11,059 bases of DNA from an uncultured Acetatifactor sp. (GCA_910577235.1 CAJTMX010000008.1:1-11059), one strand, 5' to 3'; shown: positions 1 to 6,999, counted from the first letter of the stretch. Translations and numbers: made by a program. Notes: generated by a model not told the origin, from the letters alone.

Positions 1-8
1 GTTTTTGC

Positions 9-410
9 ATGATTAATTATAGCAGATTGGGGTATGAAATTAAAAGGGATTTTACGAACTTTTCACAAAGAATTTCCAAGGGGCTTAAACGTCCTCAGAA
101 AAAATTCGTACACCAGATGGTTTATGGTATTCTTGCAGGAAATAAGCTGCATCTGAGTGAGATTGCATGCTCCTTAAAAGAAAGTGTTACCCTGAAATAG
201 ACCATCCACCGGCTATCCGGAAACCTGAACATCTTTGATAGCAAGGATTCCCTTATGCAAAATTACCTCAACTTGGTAAAACGCCATGTGAAGGATGACT
301 ATGCGGTCATCATCATTGATAATTCGGACATTGCCAAACCTGCCGGCAGAAAGCCGGAAACGCTCTCTGAAATACGGGACGGCAGTACGTATAAGATCAC
401 ACAGGGCTGA
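9..410 (+). pseudogene. Broken transposase N-terminal fragment (IS4-superfamily-like)
   Basis: One reading frame from the ATG at 9 runs to 410 but is interrupted by a TAG at 198-200 and ends at a TGA at 408-410. The first part contains a basic helical stretch (KRPQKKFVHQMVYGIL). After the internal stop the frame continues in the same style with TIHRLSGNLNIF and then AVIIIDNSDIAKPAGRK, which resembles the first catalytic-Asp strand of DDE transposases, followed by EIRDGSTYKITQG. Only about 130 residues of what should be a protein of several hundred remain; the later catalytic Asp and Glu regions are absent, and I could not place 411-492. This is a dead remnant unless the TAG is read through. 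The family label is from memory of similar Lachnospiraceae transposases and is moderate only. No terminal inverted repeats are visible, and the left end may lie outside the window. Confidence 0.7.
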
Positions 411-492
411 AATAAAGGAATGTTCACATACTGTACTTTTACCACTTCTTCAGCATACATCAGGGGCTGTAAAGCGCTTAAACTCCGCTGCC

Positions 493-2781
493 CTACCGCT
501 TTTCATTTAAATATACCTGCACCCTGTTCTGGATGATCCGGGCCGTCTGCCTCACGTCTTTATCCCCGGCAAAGTAGGCGGCGGCCTCCTCCCGGACGAT
601 GGTCATGACAGACTCCTGATAGCCCGGCACATGTCCGGCCCGGAAGATCAGGTCTTTCAACTGCTCTATTTCCTCCGGTAGCGGTACATAGCGATCGATC
701 ACAAGATCGGAACCGACAAATAAATTTTTCTCCAGAATTTTCCTCACCGGATTCCCTTCTCGGTCTGTCACGAGCTTTCCCCCTTCATCCCGTTTATAAG
801 GCTCCTGCATGGCGGCATTCAGGTTCTGCTCCAGTTTATCCGTCAATATGGAAAAATAGTCCCCTCGCTCCGCCTCTTCCAATATCAGGTATTCCAGATA
901 ATCCCATGCCTGCTCCCTGTGAGCACTGTTTGACAGAATGGCATAAGCATTCCCATCGGAAGTCTCTATCAAGATACCCGACTGACCGTCTGGCGTGGGA
1001 TACCCCATATAGCTGGTCTCCTCCCCCTCAAACCACTGGGGCATCTCAGACATATAGTCAGGCTGTACACACCAATTCCGCTTGAGTACGCGCGTCTCCC
1101 CCCAATAAATATTCGTCCATCCATAGTAACTGCTCTTCCCGGTGAAACGTGCGGCAAACTCAAGTATCTGATAAAATTCATCCTGCTCAAAGGCACAAGT
1201 ACCATTCTCTTCCTCTATAAAGCAGGGCAAATAAAATTTCAGGCATATCTCCAACATATCCTCAGGACTGATGCACCGCAACATTTGTTCGTCTTGGTAT
1301 CGGTCAAAAAAATCGATCATATCCGGGAGAGTCCAGCTTTCCCTCTCCCCCACCATGGACTGTCTGCCGGATACAACTTCCAACCGAAACCACGTAGGCA
1401 GCGCCACCAGTTTTCCATCCAGCGTATAGGTATCGGCCACCGGTTTCAACACATCTTCCCGCCTCAGACGGGCGCTGCTCTCCAGCAGGGGAAACAGATC
1501 TTCCAACAGACCCTTGGAGGCATATTTATCCAGATCCGCATATGTTACAGCGATAATATCCATACTTTTGCCCGCCACCATATCCCGATCCAGAGCCGCC
1601 GTGGCCTCCTCATAGGTAGTGTACCCGTTTATCCCCATATATTCTTTTATGCTTACCCTATACTCCGGGTGTTCCTGATTATAACAAATCGTCGCCTCAC
1701 GCATGTTGTCCGTAAGGTGCATCACTCCCACAGTCACGGTTTCCCGACCAGCGTTCCCATTTTCAATTTTCTCCAGATAGATCAATTCCGGCGGTTGTCC
1801 TTTCTCCGGCTCAAGCTCTTTCTTTGAATTCGCACGCTTATCATATAAAAGCAACAGGAGCCGTCCGTCCGGAAGCACGGTCATATCCTCCAGATGAGTA
1901 GAGTCAACATCCGTGTCTATCCAGTTTAAGATCTGCTCAGGAACCTGCCCCTCCTCCCGTTGCCAGTAGATACCGTTTGTGCCAAATATCCATAACTGAG
2001 AATCCTCTCCCACGATCCCTCCTGTTCCTGTGGGACAGTCTGAAATGGCCGTCTCGCTTTGCATGGTTTCCGGATCTATGACTTTTATTTGATATTGACC
2101 CGGCCCGGCTGCGCAGCAATATCCTACCCTGCCGTCCGCCATTTGAGCGGCAAACAGTATGTTCGATTCTGAGAATGAGCACCGATATGTACCCTCAGAA
2201 TCCATCACCAGCAGAAAGTCATGCCACACTACATAGATATTCTGCTGACTGTCCAGAACCAAACGCCGACCGTTGATCCCCTCCTCTGTTTCGGGCATAT
2301 ACTCGCCGATTCCCTGCGCATGGAGCGCATTACCATTCGCATCATATATACCAATAAAATAGCCGGAAGAATTGGCATTCTTATCTGTCGTGACCGCGTA
2401 ATTCTCATCTTGCGCCAATATGTAATAATTCCCATTATCACCTCTGACAATACCTAAGACTCTCGTCCATTCACTCGGAAATTGAAAGCATATCTGCCTG
2501 CTCCCATTTTTTTCGCCCAAAAGCGGCAAGACATAATACTCTTTTCTTGCCGAAAGGATTCCATTCACTTCTACCTCTTCAAAGTATACCTCATATACCA
2601 ATTCCTCGTCGCAAAGATAAGCGCCCCGCACCAACCCACCCTGCGCGTCTATCTGCTGCAAAGTGGGAACATACTCAAATGAAACGTTATCTCCAGTATA
2701 GTGACCCGAACAGGCCATCAAGCTGGAGATAACGGCATAAAGTATTATCACTGATACTATTTTAGTTACCAATTTGCTCAA
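493..2781 (-). CDS. Extracellular solute-binding lipoprotein with N-terminal propeller-like domain
   Basis: This 762-aa protein is a predicted exported lipoprotein. A short basic N-terminus and hydrophobic stretch (about residues 8-20) lead to a lipobox LMAC with the lipidated Cys at 24. Residues about 40-340 carry repeated short patterns such as DANGNAL, DSQQNIYVV, DSEGTYRC and LPDGRLLLL, which suggest a beta-propeller. From about residue 347 (ETVTVGVMHLTDNM) it reads as an ABC-type solute-binding domain: ICYNQEHPEYRV, MDIIAVTYADLDKYASKGLLEDL, YTLDGKLVALP, and near the end WDYLEYLI. The start is TTG at 2781, with AAGGAG (CTCCTT on plus, 2790-2795) 8 nt upstream. No permease or ATPase gene is adjacent, so it may serve a distant transporter or act as a sensor; the ligand cannot be told. 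Its 3' end abuts the transposase remnant. Start and class are firm; the propeller is inference from repeat patterns. Confidence 0.88.
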   Translation of the reverse strand: MSKLVTKIVSVIILYAVISSLMACSGHYTGDNVSFEYVPTLQQIDAQGGLVRGAYLCDEELVYEVYFEEVEVNGILSARKEYYVLPLLGEKNGSRQICFQFPSEWTRVLGIVRGDNGNYYILAQDENYAVTTDKNANSSGYFIGIYDANGNALHAQGIGEYMPETEEGINGRRLVLDSQQNIYVVWHDFLLVMDSEGTYRCSFSESNILFAAQMADGRVGYCCAAGPGQYQIKVIDPETMQSETAISDCPTGTGGIVGEDSQLWIFGTNGIYWQREEGQVPEQILNWIDTDVDSTHLEDMTVLPDGRLLLLLYDKRANSKKELEPEKGQPPELIYLEKIENGNAGRETVTVGVMHLTDNMREATICYNQEHPEYRVSIKEYMGINGYTTYEEATAALDRDMVAGKSMDIIAVTYADLDKYASKGLLEDLFPLLESSARLRREDVLKPVADTYTLDGKLVALPTWFRLEVVSGRQSMVGERESWTLPDMIDFFDRYQDEQMLRCISPEDMLEICLKFYLPCFIEEENGTCAFEQDEFYQILEFAARFTGKSSYYGWTNIYWGETRVLKRNWCVQPDYMSEMPQWFEGEETSYMGYPTPDGQSGILIETSDGNAYAILSNSAHREQAWDYLEYLILEEAERGDYFSILTDKLEQNLNAAMQEPYKRDEGGKLVTDREGNPVRKILEKNLFVGSDLVIDRYVPLPEEIEQLKDLIFRAGHVPGYQESVMTIVREEAAAYFAGDKDVRQTARIIQNRVQVYLNEKR

Positions 2782-2789
2782 AAAATCTT

Positions 2790-2795
2790 CTCCTT
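2790..2795 (-). promoter_or_regulatory. Ribosome binding site supporting a TTG start
   Basis: AAGGAG on the minus strand lies 8 nt before the TTG at 2781-2779 of the solute-binding lipoprotein. No nearer ATG with a comparable site precedes the signal peptide, so this site decides the non-ATG start. Confidence 0.75.
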
Positions 2796-2821
2796 GAACC
2801 CGTCAACATTCGCATTTTTCT

Positions 2822-2827
2822 ATTATA
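2822..2827 (-). promoter_or_regulatory. Possible -10 box for the solute-binding lipoprotein gene
   Basis: A perfect TATAAT on the minus strand (ATTATA on plus) lies about 40 nt upstream of the TTG start. The hexamer 17 nt further upstream (ACCGTA) does not match a -35 box, so this may be a weak or activator-dependent promoter, or chance in an AT-rich stretch. Confidence 0.35.
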
Positions 2828-2843
2828 CATTATCATCATATCC

Positions 2844-3088
2844 CTACGGTTTCGGATTGCTGTGCGCAGTGTAGAAATGATCATAATGTGACCAACTCCT
2901 ACTAACGCGTCCGCACTCAGTGCATCTAAATTTCATAGACTCTTTCGGTTTTTACTTCCTGCTCCACCATTCTTCCCGGACAATTAGAATCCGTACACGC
3001 AAGATACCGAGCCTCCACCGCATTGGCCGTAATCCCGCTGCCTACACAAAACGCAATGCAAAACACTGTAGAAATAATTATATTTCAT
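2844..3088 (-). pseudogene. Frameshifted small secreted Cys-rich protein
   Basis: Reading the minus strand from ATG 3088-3086, preceded by AAAGGA, gives MKYNYFYSV and then goes out of frame. The next frame continues smoothly as CIAFCVGSGITANAVEAR, a convincing signal-peptide core with an A-N-A type cleavage site, then a CTDSNC motif, an acidic/basic stretch ending ERVYE, and a TAG at 2928-2926. A further one-base shift gives FRCTECGRVSRSW and continues to a TAG at 2846-2844. Dropping one T from the run at 3060-3063 and one A from 2931-2933 yields an uninterrupted 80-aa protein: signal peptide, then CxxxxC and CxxC pairs that could bind zinc or form disulfides. Alternatives are a 46-aa ORF from GTG 3066 with no obvious RBS, or two sequencing errors in homopolymer runs. 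Function unknown. It lies on the lipoprotein's strand, 62 bp upstream, behind the consensus promoter at 3161-3189. Confidence 0.5.
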
Positions 3089-3126
3089 TTCTTCCTTTCA
3101 AAACTCTCCTTTAAATTTATAGTATG

Positions 3127-3156
3127 TTGAAAATGTTTATATAAAAACTCTATAAT
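3127..3156 (+). promoter_or_regulatory. Plus-strand promoter TTGAAA-18-TATAAT
   Basis: TTGAAA at 3127-3132 and TATAAT at 3151-3156 are spaced by 18 nt, a good vegetative sigma-A pattern. It would start a transcript near 3163 running toward the TetR-like remnant and the XRE gene. It overlaps the minus-strand promoter, so the region is AT-rich and chance matches must be allowed for. Confidence 0.4.
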
Positions 3157-3166
3157 ATATATTATA
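3151..3166. repeat. 16-bp perfect palindrome holding both -10 boxes
   Basis: TATAATATATATTATA is its own reverse complement. Its left end is the -10 hexamer of the plus-strand promoter and its right end is the -10 hexamer of the minus-strand promoter. Confidence 0.6.
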
Positions 3167-3189
3167 ATGGTGCAGCATATATCTGTCAA
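3161..3189 (-). promoter_or_regulatory. Consensus minus-strand promoter TTGACA-17-TATAAT
   Basis: On the minus strand TTGACA (plus 3184-3189) and TATAAT (plus 3161-3166) are separated by exactly 17 nt, a full sigma-A consensus. The transcript would start near 3154 and enter the frameshifted secreted mini-protein about 65 nt later, then possibly the solute-binding lipoprotein, since no terminator hairpin is visible in between. Confidence 0.7.
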
Positions 3190-3289
3190 CATTGTCTACA
3201 ATTACCCAACATAAACATTTGGCGGCAGCATACTGTTCTATCCGTGTCCCAAAAAAGGGATATGCCTCATAGTTTACCGGTCCCTTTTA

Positions 3290-3400
3290 AGAAAAGTGTT
3301 GCTGGTTATAAACTCCATCGATTTTGCTAAGGCGTCCATCTATCATTCATTCAAAAATGAGCTGGGAGCAGTTTCGGCCTATTTTGAATCCTTGCAATAA
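3290..3400 (+). pseudogene. Probable scrap of a TetR-type HTH regulator
   Basis: A plus-strand frame ending in TAA at 3398-3400 reads LRKVLLVINSIDFAK, then ASIYHSFKNELGAVSAYFE and SLQ. The ASIYHSFKN segment matches the recognition-helix pattern of TetR/AcrR regulators (usually xASxYxxFxxKExLL), apparently with two residues missing. There is no plausible start codon or RBS, the usual N-terminal helices are not seen, and no effector-binding domain follows. It is best read as a decayed fragment; a chance resemblance over about 20 residues is possible. Confidence 0.35.
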
Positions 3401-3504
3401 ACAGGGAAATATTATATGATGATTTTTCAAAATGCAATCGCTGGTTGCGGAATTTTCAAGAGTAGTTGATAGTATGCCATGGGAAATTGCGATATAGTTT
3501 TGAT

Positions 3505-3511
3505 AAGGAGG
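3505..3511 (+). promoter_or_regulatory. Ribosome binding site fixing the XRE regulator start
   Basis: AAGGAGG lies 8 nt before the ATG at 3520. The frame is open further upstream to an ATG at 3466, but that would put 18 unrelated residues before the HTH domain, and this strong site points to 3520. In 3401-3519 I see no convincing promoter; the nearest candidate, TTGCGG with GATAGT downstream, is weak. Confidence 0.85.
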
Positions 3512-3519
3512 TAAAGCAA

Positions 3520-3978
3520 ATGTTGTCTGAAAAAATATATACACTCAGACGGAAGAACGGACTGTCACAAGAACAGCTTGCAGAAATAATTGGCGTTTCA
3601 AGGCAGGCAATATCAAAATGGGAAGGAGGCTTATCCGTTCCGGAAAGTGAAAAGCTTATAGCAATCAGCGAATATTTCAATGTCACGCTGGACTATCTGT
3701 TGAAAGATGATGCTGACCATATTCAAGAAAGAGAACAGCAAACAATAAATGGACAATCGTTCAAAAGTCACAATGGGATGCTGTTGGGAATCATCACTTG
3801 TGTTGCGGGAATTATTGGTTTGGTTATATGGGGGCTAATTTCCATTTTGAATCCTCCAATATCAAGCCAAATCAGCGAGTCTTCTACAATATATATTGAT
3901 GGAAATGGCATTTTTCTTGTTATCTGCATTGTAGCTGTCATCTGCGGTGCCAGCTTTATCCTCAGAGGCAAAAAATGA
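3520..3978 (+). CDS. XRE-family regulator with two C-terminal membrane segments
   Basis: This 152-aa protein begins directly with a Cro/C1-type helix-turn-helix, residues about 3-60: KIYTLRRKNGLSQEQLAEI, then GVSRQAISKWEGG, then VPESEKLIAISEYFNVTLDYLL. This is the usual DNA-binding module of the family. After a polar linker (residues about 65-85) come two hydrophobic segments, MLLGIITCVAGIIGLVIWGL and GIFLVICIVAVICGASFIL, ending in RGKK, so the protein is predicted to sit in the membrane with the HTH inside. It is followed 14 bp later by a small membrane-protein gene, and the two are likely co-transcribed. The target is probably its own promoter or a nearby gene, by analogy with similar pairs. 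The low GC relative to the right half of the window suggests later acquisition. Family firm; role inferred. Confidence 0.9.
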   Translation: MLSEKIYTLRRKNGLSQEQLAEIIGVSRQAISKWEGGLSVPESEKLIAISEYFNVTLDYLLKDDADHIQEREQQTINGQSFKSHNGMLLGIITCVAGIIGLVIWGLISILNPPISSQISESSTIYIDGNGIFLVICIVAVICGASFILRGKK

Positions 3979-3992
3979 AAGGAGACGTTTGT

Positions 3993-4235
3993 ATGAAGAA
4001 CCTTAGTACTCTTTTTGGCATTTTGGCAATTCTGCTGTCCAATGTAATGTGTGGAGTCGTTGGATTCAACTATGGTAAAATGGTGTGGGGCGTTGAAAAC
4101 GCTGGGAATAGTGCTCCCGCCAGTACTGCGTTACTTCTGAGCATCCCATATATCATCGGCATCGTTGTTTGTGTGGTTTTGGCGTTTGTTTTTAGAAAGA
4201 AAAAGCAGACATCAATCGAGGAGAATAAAGTATAA
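3993..4235 (+). CDS. Small two-pass membrane protein, function unknown
   Basis: This is an 80-aa protein with two predicted membrane segments: residues about 5-25 (LFGILAILLSNVMCGVVGF) and about 52-70 (LLSIPYIIGIVVCVVLAFVF), followed by a basic RKKK patch and a short acidic tail. The chosen start is ATG 3993, because AAAGGAG at 3978-3984 lies 8 nt upstream; an ATG at 3975, overlapping the regulator's stop, has no RBS at the right distance. The gene follows the XRE membrane regulator by 14 bp and is followed by a terminator, so the pair forms a closed unit. It may be the regulator's partner or signal-sensing subunit, but no domain is recognised and this is inference from position only. Confidence 0.75.
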   Translation: MKNLSTLFGILAILLSNVMCGVVGFNYGKMVWGVENAGNSAPASTALLLSIPYIIGIVVCVVLAFVFRKKKQTSIEENKV

Positions 4236-4246
4236 CATCAGGAGAG

Positions 4247-4285
4247 ATACAGGATGATTGATTTAATTCAGTCACCCTGTATTTT
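4247..4285 (+). terminator. Rho-independent terminator after the XRE/membrane-protein pair
   Basis: ATACAGG at 4247-4253 pairs with CCTGTAT at 4276-4282. The stem extends inward through TGA/TCA, a T-G wobble and another TGA/TCA, with one mismatch, around the loop TTTAAT. A short T run (TTTT, 4282-4285) follows. It lies 12 nt after the stop of the small membrane-protein gene. Confidence 0.7.
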
Positions 4286-4350
4286 CTACACTTCATATCT
4301 GGCGCTTTGACTAAAGATTTGAAAAGTTGAGCGTTAGCAACACCAATCTG

Positions 4351-4376
4351 AAAAGGGAGGTTTACCGCCGCCTCCC
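4351..4376 (-). terminator. Hairpin GGGAGG/CCTCCC, possible terminator
   Basis: GGGAGG at 4355-4360 pairs with CCTCCC at 4371-4376 across a 10-nt loop. On the minus strand the stem is followed by TTTT (4354-4351), as in an intrinsic terminator, but no minus-strand gene leads into it. The rest of the gap 4286-4505 shows no coding signal that I can recognise. It may be a leftover of a lost gene or insulation between the two units. Confidence 0.3.
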
Positions 4377-4505
4377 AATTCTTTCAAGTATATACCGACT
4401 CTGTTTTGAATCTTCTCCACTATATGATATGTGTAATAAAATATATCACTTTCTTCTATTTCCCCCCTCTTCTCCAAAGATCATTAAGATTTCCGTCTAC
4501 ATATC

Positions 4506-4534
4506 TTGATTTTGCAACTGTTTTTTTGTAAAAT
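4506..4534 (+). promoter_or_regulatory. Promoter of the DUF1846 gene, TTGATT-17-TAAAAT
   Basis: TTGATT at 4506-4511 and TAAAAT at 4529-4534 are spaced by 17 nt, with a T-rich spacer. The -10 box lies 45 nt before the ATG at 4580, leaving room for a short leader with the AGGGGAGGGA ribosome binding site at 4560-4569. Confidence 0.55.
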
Positions 4535-4579
4535 GAAAGAAGTTTGGTGTCATATTTTAAGGGGAGGGACAGAGAACAG

Positions 4580-6064
4580 ATGAACAGAATCGGATTTGAC
4601 CATAACAAATATCTGAAAATGCAATCGGAAAAAATAAAGGAGAGGATTGCCGCATTCGGCGGCAAGCTCTATCTGGAATTCGGCGGCAAGCTCTTCGACG
4701 ACTTTCACGCCTCCCGGGTACTGCCCGGATTTAAGCCTGACAGCAAGATCAATATGCTTGCCCAGCTGCGGGACCACGCCGAGATCGTCATTGTCATCAA
4801 CGCCGCGGACATCGAGAAAAACAAGATGCGTTCCGATCTGGGAATCACCTATGATGTGGACGTACTGCGGCTGATCGACGCTTTCCGGGGTTACGGACTG
4901 TATGTGGGCAGCGTATGCCTGACCCGTTTCGCGGAACAGCCCAGCGCCGTCGCCTACCAGAAAAAGCTGGAGTCTCTGGGCATGAAAGTATACCGCCATT
5001 ACCCCATCCCCGGGTACCCCTCCAATATCCCTCTGATCGTCAGTGATGAAGGTTACGGGCGCAACGAATATATCGAGACTTCCCGGGAGTTGGTTGTGAT
5101 CACCGCCCCCGGCCCGGGCAGCGGCAAGATGGCTGTATGCCTGTCTCAGCTTTACCATGAGCACAAGCGGGGAATCAAAGCCGGATACGCCAAGTATGAG
5201 ACTTTCCCCATCTGGAACCTGCCCCTCAAACATCCCGTCAATCTGGCCTACGAGGCGGCAACGGCAGATTTAAACGATGTGAACATGATCGATCCTTTCC
5301 ATCTGGAAGCCTATAGCGAGACCACCATTAACTATAACCGGGACGTGGAGATCTTTCCGGTACTCAGCGCCATGTTTGAAAAGATCATGGGAAAGTCGCC
5401 CTATAAATCGCCCACTGACATGGGCGTAAATATGGCCGGACTGTGTATTATTGACGATGAAGTTTGCAGGGAGGCTTCCTGTCAGGAGATCATCCGAAGA
5501 TACTACAACACCCTGTGCGAAAAACGTCAGGGCAACGCGGACGACGAACAGATACTGAAAATAGAGTTATTGATGAAACAGGCCGGCATCACGGCAGATG
5601 ACAGACCGGTGGTCAGCGCCGCCAGAGTCAAAGCCGCCGCCACAGGCAAACCAGCCACTGCCATCCAGCTGCCGGACGGAAGGCTCATCACCGGCAAGAC
5701 CAGCGAGCTTTTGGGGGCATCCTCCGCCATGCTGTTAAACGCTTTGAAGGCTCTGGCGGATATTCCCGACGAGGTACAGCTGATCTCCCCCAACACCATC
5801 GGCCCTATTCAGGAGTTGAAAACAAGTCATCTGGGCAACCGCAATCCCCGTCTGCATACAGACGAGATCCTTATTGCCCTGTCCATCTGTGCCGCCTCAG
5901 ACGAGACCGCAGGACAGGCCATCAGGCAGCTCCAGAATCTGCGGGGTTCCGAGGTACATTCCAGCGTGATCCTGTCTCAGGTGGACAGGAATGTACTGCG
6001 CAAGCTGGGCGTAAACCTGACCTGTGAACCGGAATACGAATCAGGCGGATTATACCACAACTGA
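4580..6064 (+). CDS. DUF1846 domain-containing protein
   Basis: This 494-aa protein reads end to end as a DUF1846 family member, close to the usual family length of about 500. Characteristic stretches are GFDHNKYLKMQSEKI near the N-terminus, KLYLEFGGKLFDDFHASRVLPGF (about 29-51), TDMGVNMAGLCIIDD (about 279-293) and HLGNRNPRLHTDE (about 417-429). At 176-183 it has APGPGSGK, a glycine-rich P-loop-like motif followed by Met rather than Ser/Thr, so NTP binding is possible but unproven. The family is widespread in Firmicutes and has solved structures, but no established reaction known to me. The start is ATG 4580, the point where family homology begins; the frame is open from 4544 (TTG), but those residues overlap the RBS. 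It is monocistronic, cytosolic (no signal or membrane segment), and converges on the YitT gene with 5 bp between stops and no obvious terminator. Confidence 0.9.
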   Translation: MNRIGFDHNKYLKMQSEKIKERIAAFGGKLYLEFGGKLFDDFHASRVLPGFKPDSKINMLAQLRDHAEIVIVINAADIEKNKMRSDLGITYDVDVLRLIDAFRGYGLYVGSVCLTRFAEQPSAVAYQKKLESLGMKVYRHYPIPGYPSNIPLIVSDEGYGRNEYIETSRELVVITAPGPGSGKMAVCLSQLYHEHKRGIKAGYAKYETFPIWNLPLKHPVNLAYEAATADLNDVNMIDPFHLEAYSETTINYNRDVEIFPVLSAMFEKIMGKSPYKSPTDMGVNMAGLCIIDDEVCREASCQEIIRRYYNTLCEKRQGNADDEQILKIELLMKQAGITADDRPVVSAARVKAAATGKPATAIQLPDGRLITGKTSELLGASSAMLLNALKALADIPDEVQLISPNTIGPIQELKTSHLGNRNPRLHTDEILIALSICAASDETAGQAIRQLQNLRGSEVHSSVILSQVDRNVLRKLGVNLTCEPEYESGGLYHN

Positions 6065-6069
6065 CACCG

Positions 6070-6957
6070 TTATAGCTTTTTCAGATAGTTTCCCTCCACA
6101 TGGACCCCCTCGTTTACCACAATAAACGCCTGGGGGTCATATTTATGAACAATATTCTTCAATTGATGTACCTCGTATTTGGACATCATGATGTACAAAA
6201 TATGGGATTCCTCATGAGTGTACGCACCCATGGTCCTCCACTTTGTGATGCCGCGTCCCAGCTCGGAGAATATTTCTCTCTCCAGCTCCTGAGAGCTGAT
6301 CTTTGTGATCACATTCACTTCAACATTGATATTCTGCGCATGCAGCCTGTCTATAGCCACGGAATACACTGCCGCATTGATCACGGAATACAGCGCCGTC
6401 TCCACATCAAAGAGACACAGGCAGGCACTGTACAGCGCCAGGTTCATGAACAGATTCACTTTTCCCACACTGAAATCCTGTCTCCATTTCACCAGAATCA
6501 CTCCCACAATATCCATGCCTCCGCCGGAAGCACCCATGCGCAACAGGATGCCCACTCCCGCGCCGCAGAGGATGCCGCCGATCACACAGGCCAGCATAGT
6601 ATCCTTCACAATCTGGATAACAGGTATGATAGCCATGCCACCTGACATCACTGTAACACAAATCAATGTTTTGAGCAGAAATTTTTTTCCCATCTTCCGG
6701 TAGCCCACTATGAAAATCGGTATATTAATGACATAGTAGATCATACCGGCTATATCCACATTGCCGAAAGGCAGGTGCAGATATTCCACCAGCAGTGTAC
6801 GCAGCACCTGACACAGACCCATTACACCGCTGCTGTACAGGCCCGACGGCACAATAAACAGATTGGTCCCGGCTGCATAGATAGCCGCCCCCAACATGGC
6901 TACTAAAGTGCGTCTGCCCTCATAAAGCAGCAGACGCTTGTCCTTAAAAACATTCAT
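6070..6957 (-). CDS. YitT-family membrane protein (DUF161/DUF2179)
   Basis: This 295-aa protein matches the YitT family in length and layout. There are about five hydrophobic segments: residues about 17-36, 70-87, 96-115, 121-140 and 167-184. They include the family hallmarks NLFIVPSGLYSSGVMGL (32-48) and GILLRMGASGGGMDIVGVIL (136-155). The C-terminal soluble DUF2179 part (about 205-291) has YTHEESHILYIMMSKYEVHQL and the terminal AFIVVNEGVHVEGNY. The family is found throughout Firmicutes in several paralogs; its transported substrate is not established. The start ATG at 6957 has only GAGGG 3 nt upstream, a poorly spaced ribosome binding site, and a perfect 11-bp hairpin lies just ahead of it. 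It is the last gene of the minus-strand cluster, 76 bp after trxA, and ends 5 bp from the convergent DUF1846 gene. Confidence 0.92.
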   Translation of the reverse strand: MNVFKDKRLLLYEGRRTLVAMLGAAIYAAGTNLFIVPSGLYSSGVMGLCQVLRTLLVEYLHLPFGNVDIAGMIYYVINIPIFIVGYRKMGKKFLLKTLICVTVMSGGMAIIPVIQIVKDTMLACVIGGILCGAGVGILLRMGASGGGMDIVGVILVKWRQDFSVGKVNLFMNLALYSACLCLFDVETALYSVINAAVYSVAIDRLHAQNINVEVNVITKISSQELEREIFSELGRGITKWRTMGAYTHEESHILYIMMSKYEVHQLKNIVHKYDPQAFIVVNEGVHVEGNYLKKL

Positions 6958-6971
6958 CTTCCCTCACCCCT

Positions 6972-6999
6972 GGGGATCATGGTTTTTCCCATGATCCCC
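6972..6999 (-). repeat. Perfect 11-bp inverted repeat between trxA and the YitT gene
   Basis: GGGGATCATGG (6972-6982) and CCATGATCCCC (6989-6999) flank a 6-nt loop. On neither strand is the stem followed by a T run, so it is not a typical terminator. It sits 15 nt before the YitT start codon and could affect mRNA processing, stability or partial attenuation between the two genes. Confidence 0.65.

Noticed and set aside
1285..1827. 180-aa open frame on the plus strand inside the solute-binding lipoprotein gene
   Set aside because: It is antisense to a well-supported coding region, has no domain or RBS, and its composition is what a shadow frame would give.
2920..3114. 64-aa plus-strand open frame upstream of the lipoprotein
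   Set aside because: It has no RBS and lies antisense to the better-supported small secreted protein, which has a signal-peptide pattern, promoter and RBS.
3248..3263. CCC-AAAAAA-GGG as a terminator
   Set aside because: The stem is only three or four base pairs and no T run follows on either strand.
3466..3519. Longer XRE regulator starting at ATG 3466
   Set aside because: The added 18 residues do not belong to the HTH domain, and AAGGAGG 8 nt before ATG 3520 is decisive.
4550..5233. 227-aa minus-strand open frame
   Set aside because: It is antisense to the N-terminal half of the DUF1846 gene, which is conserved along its length.
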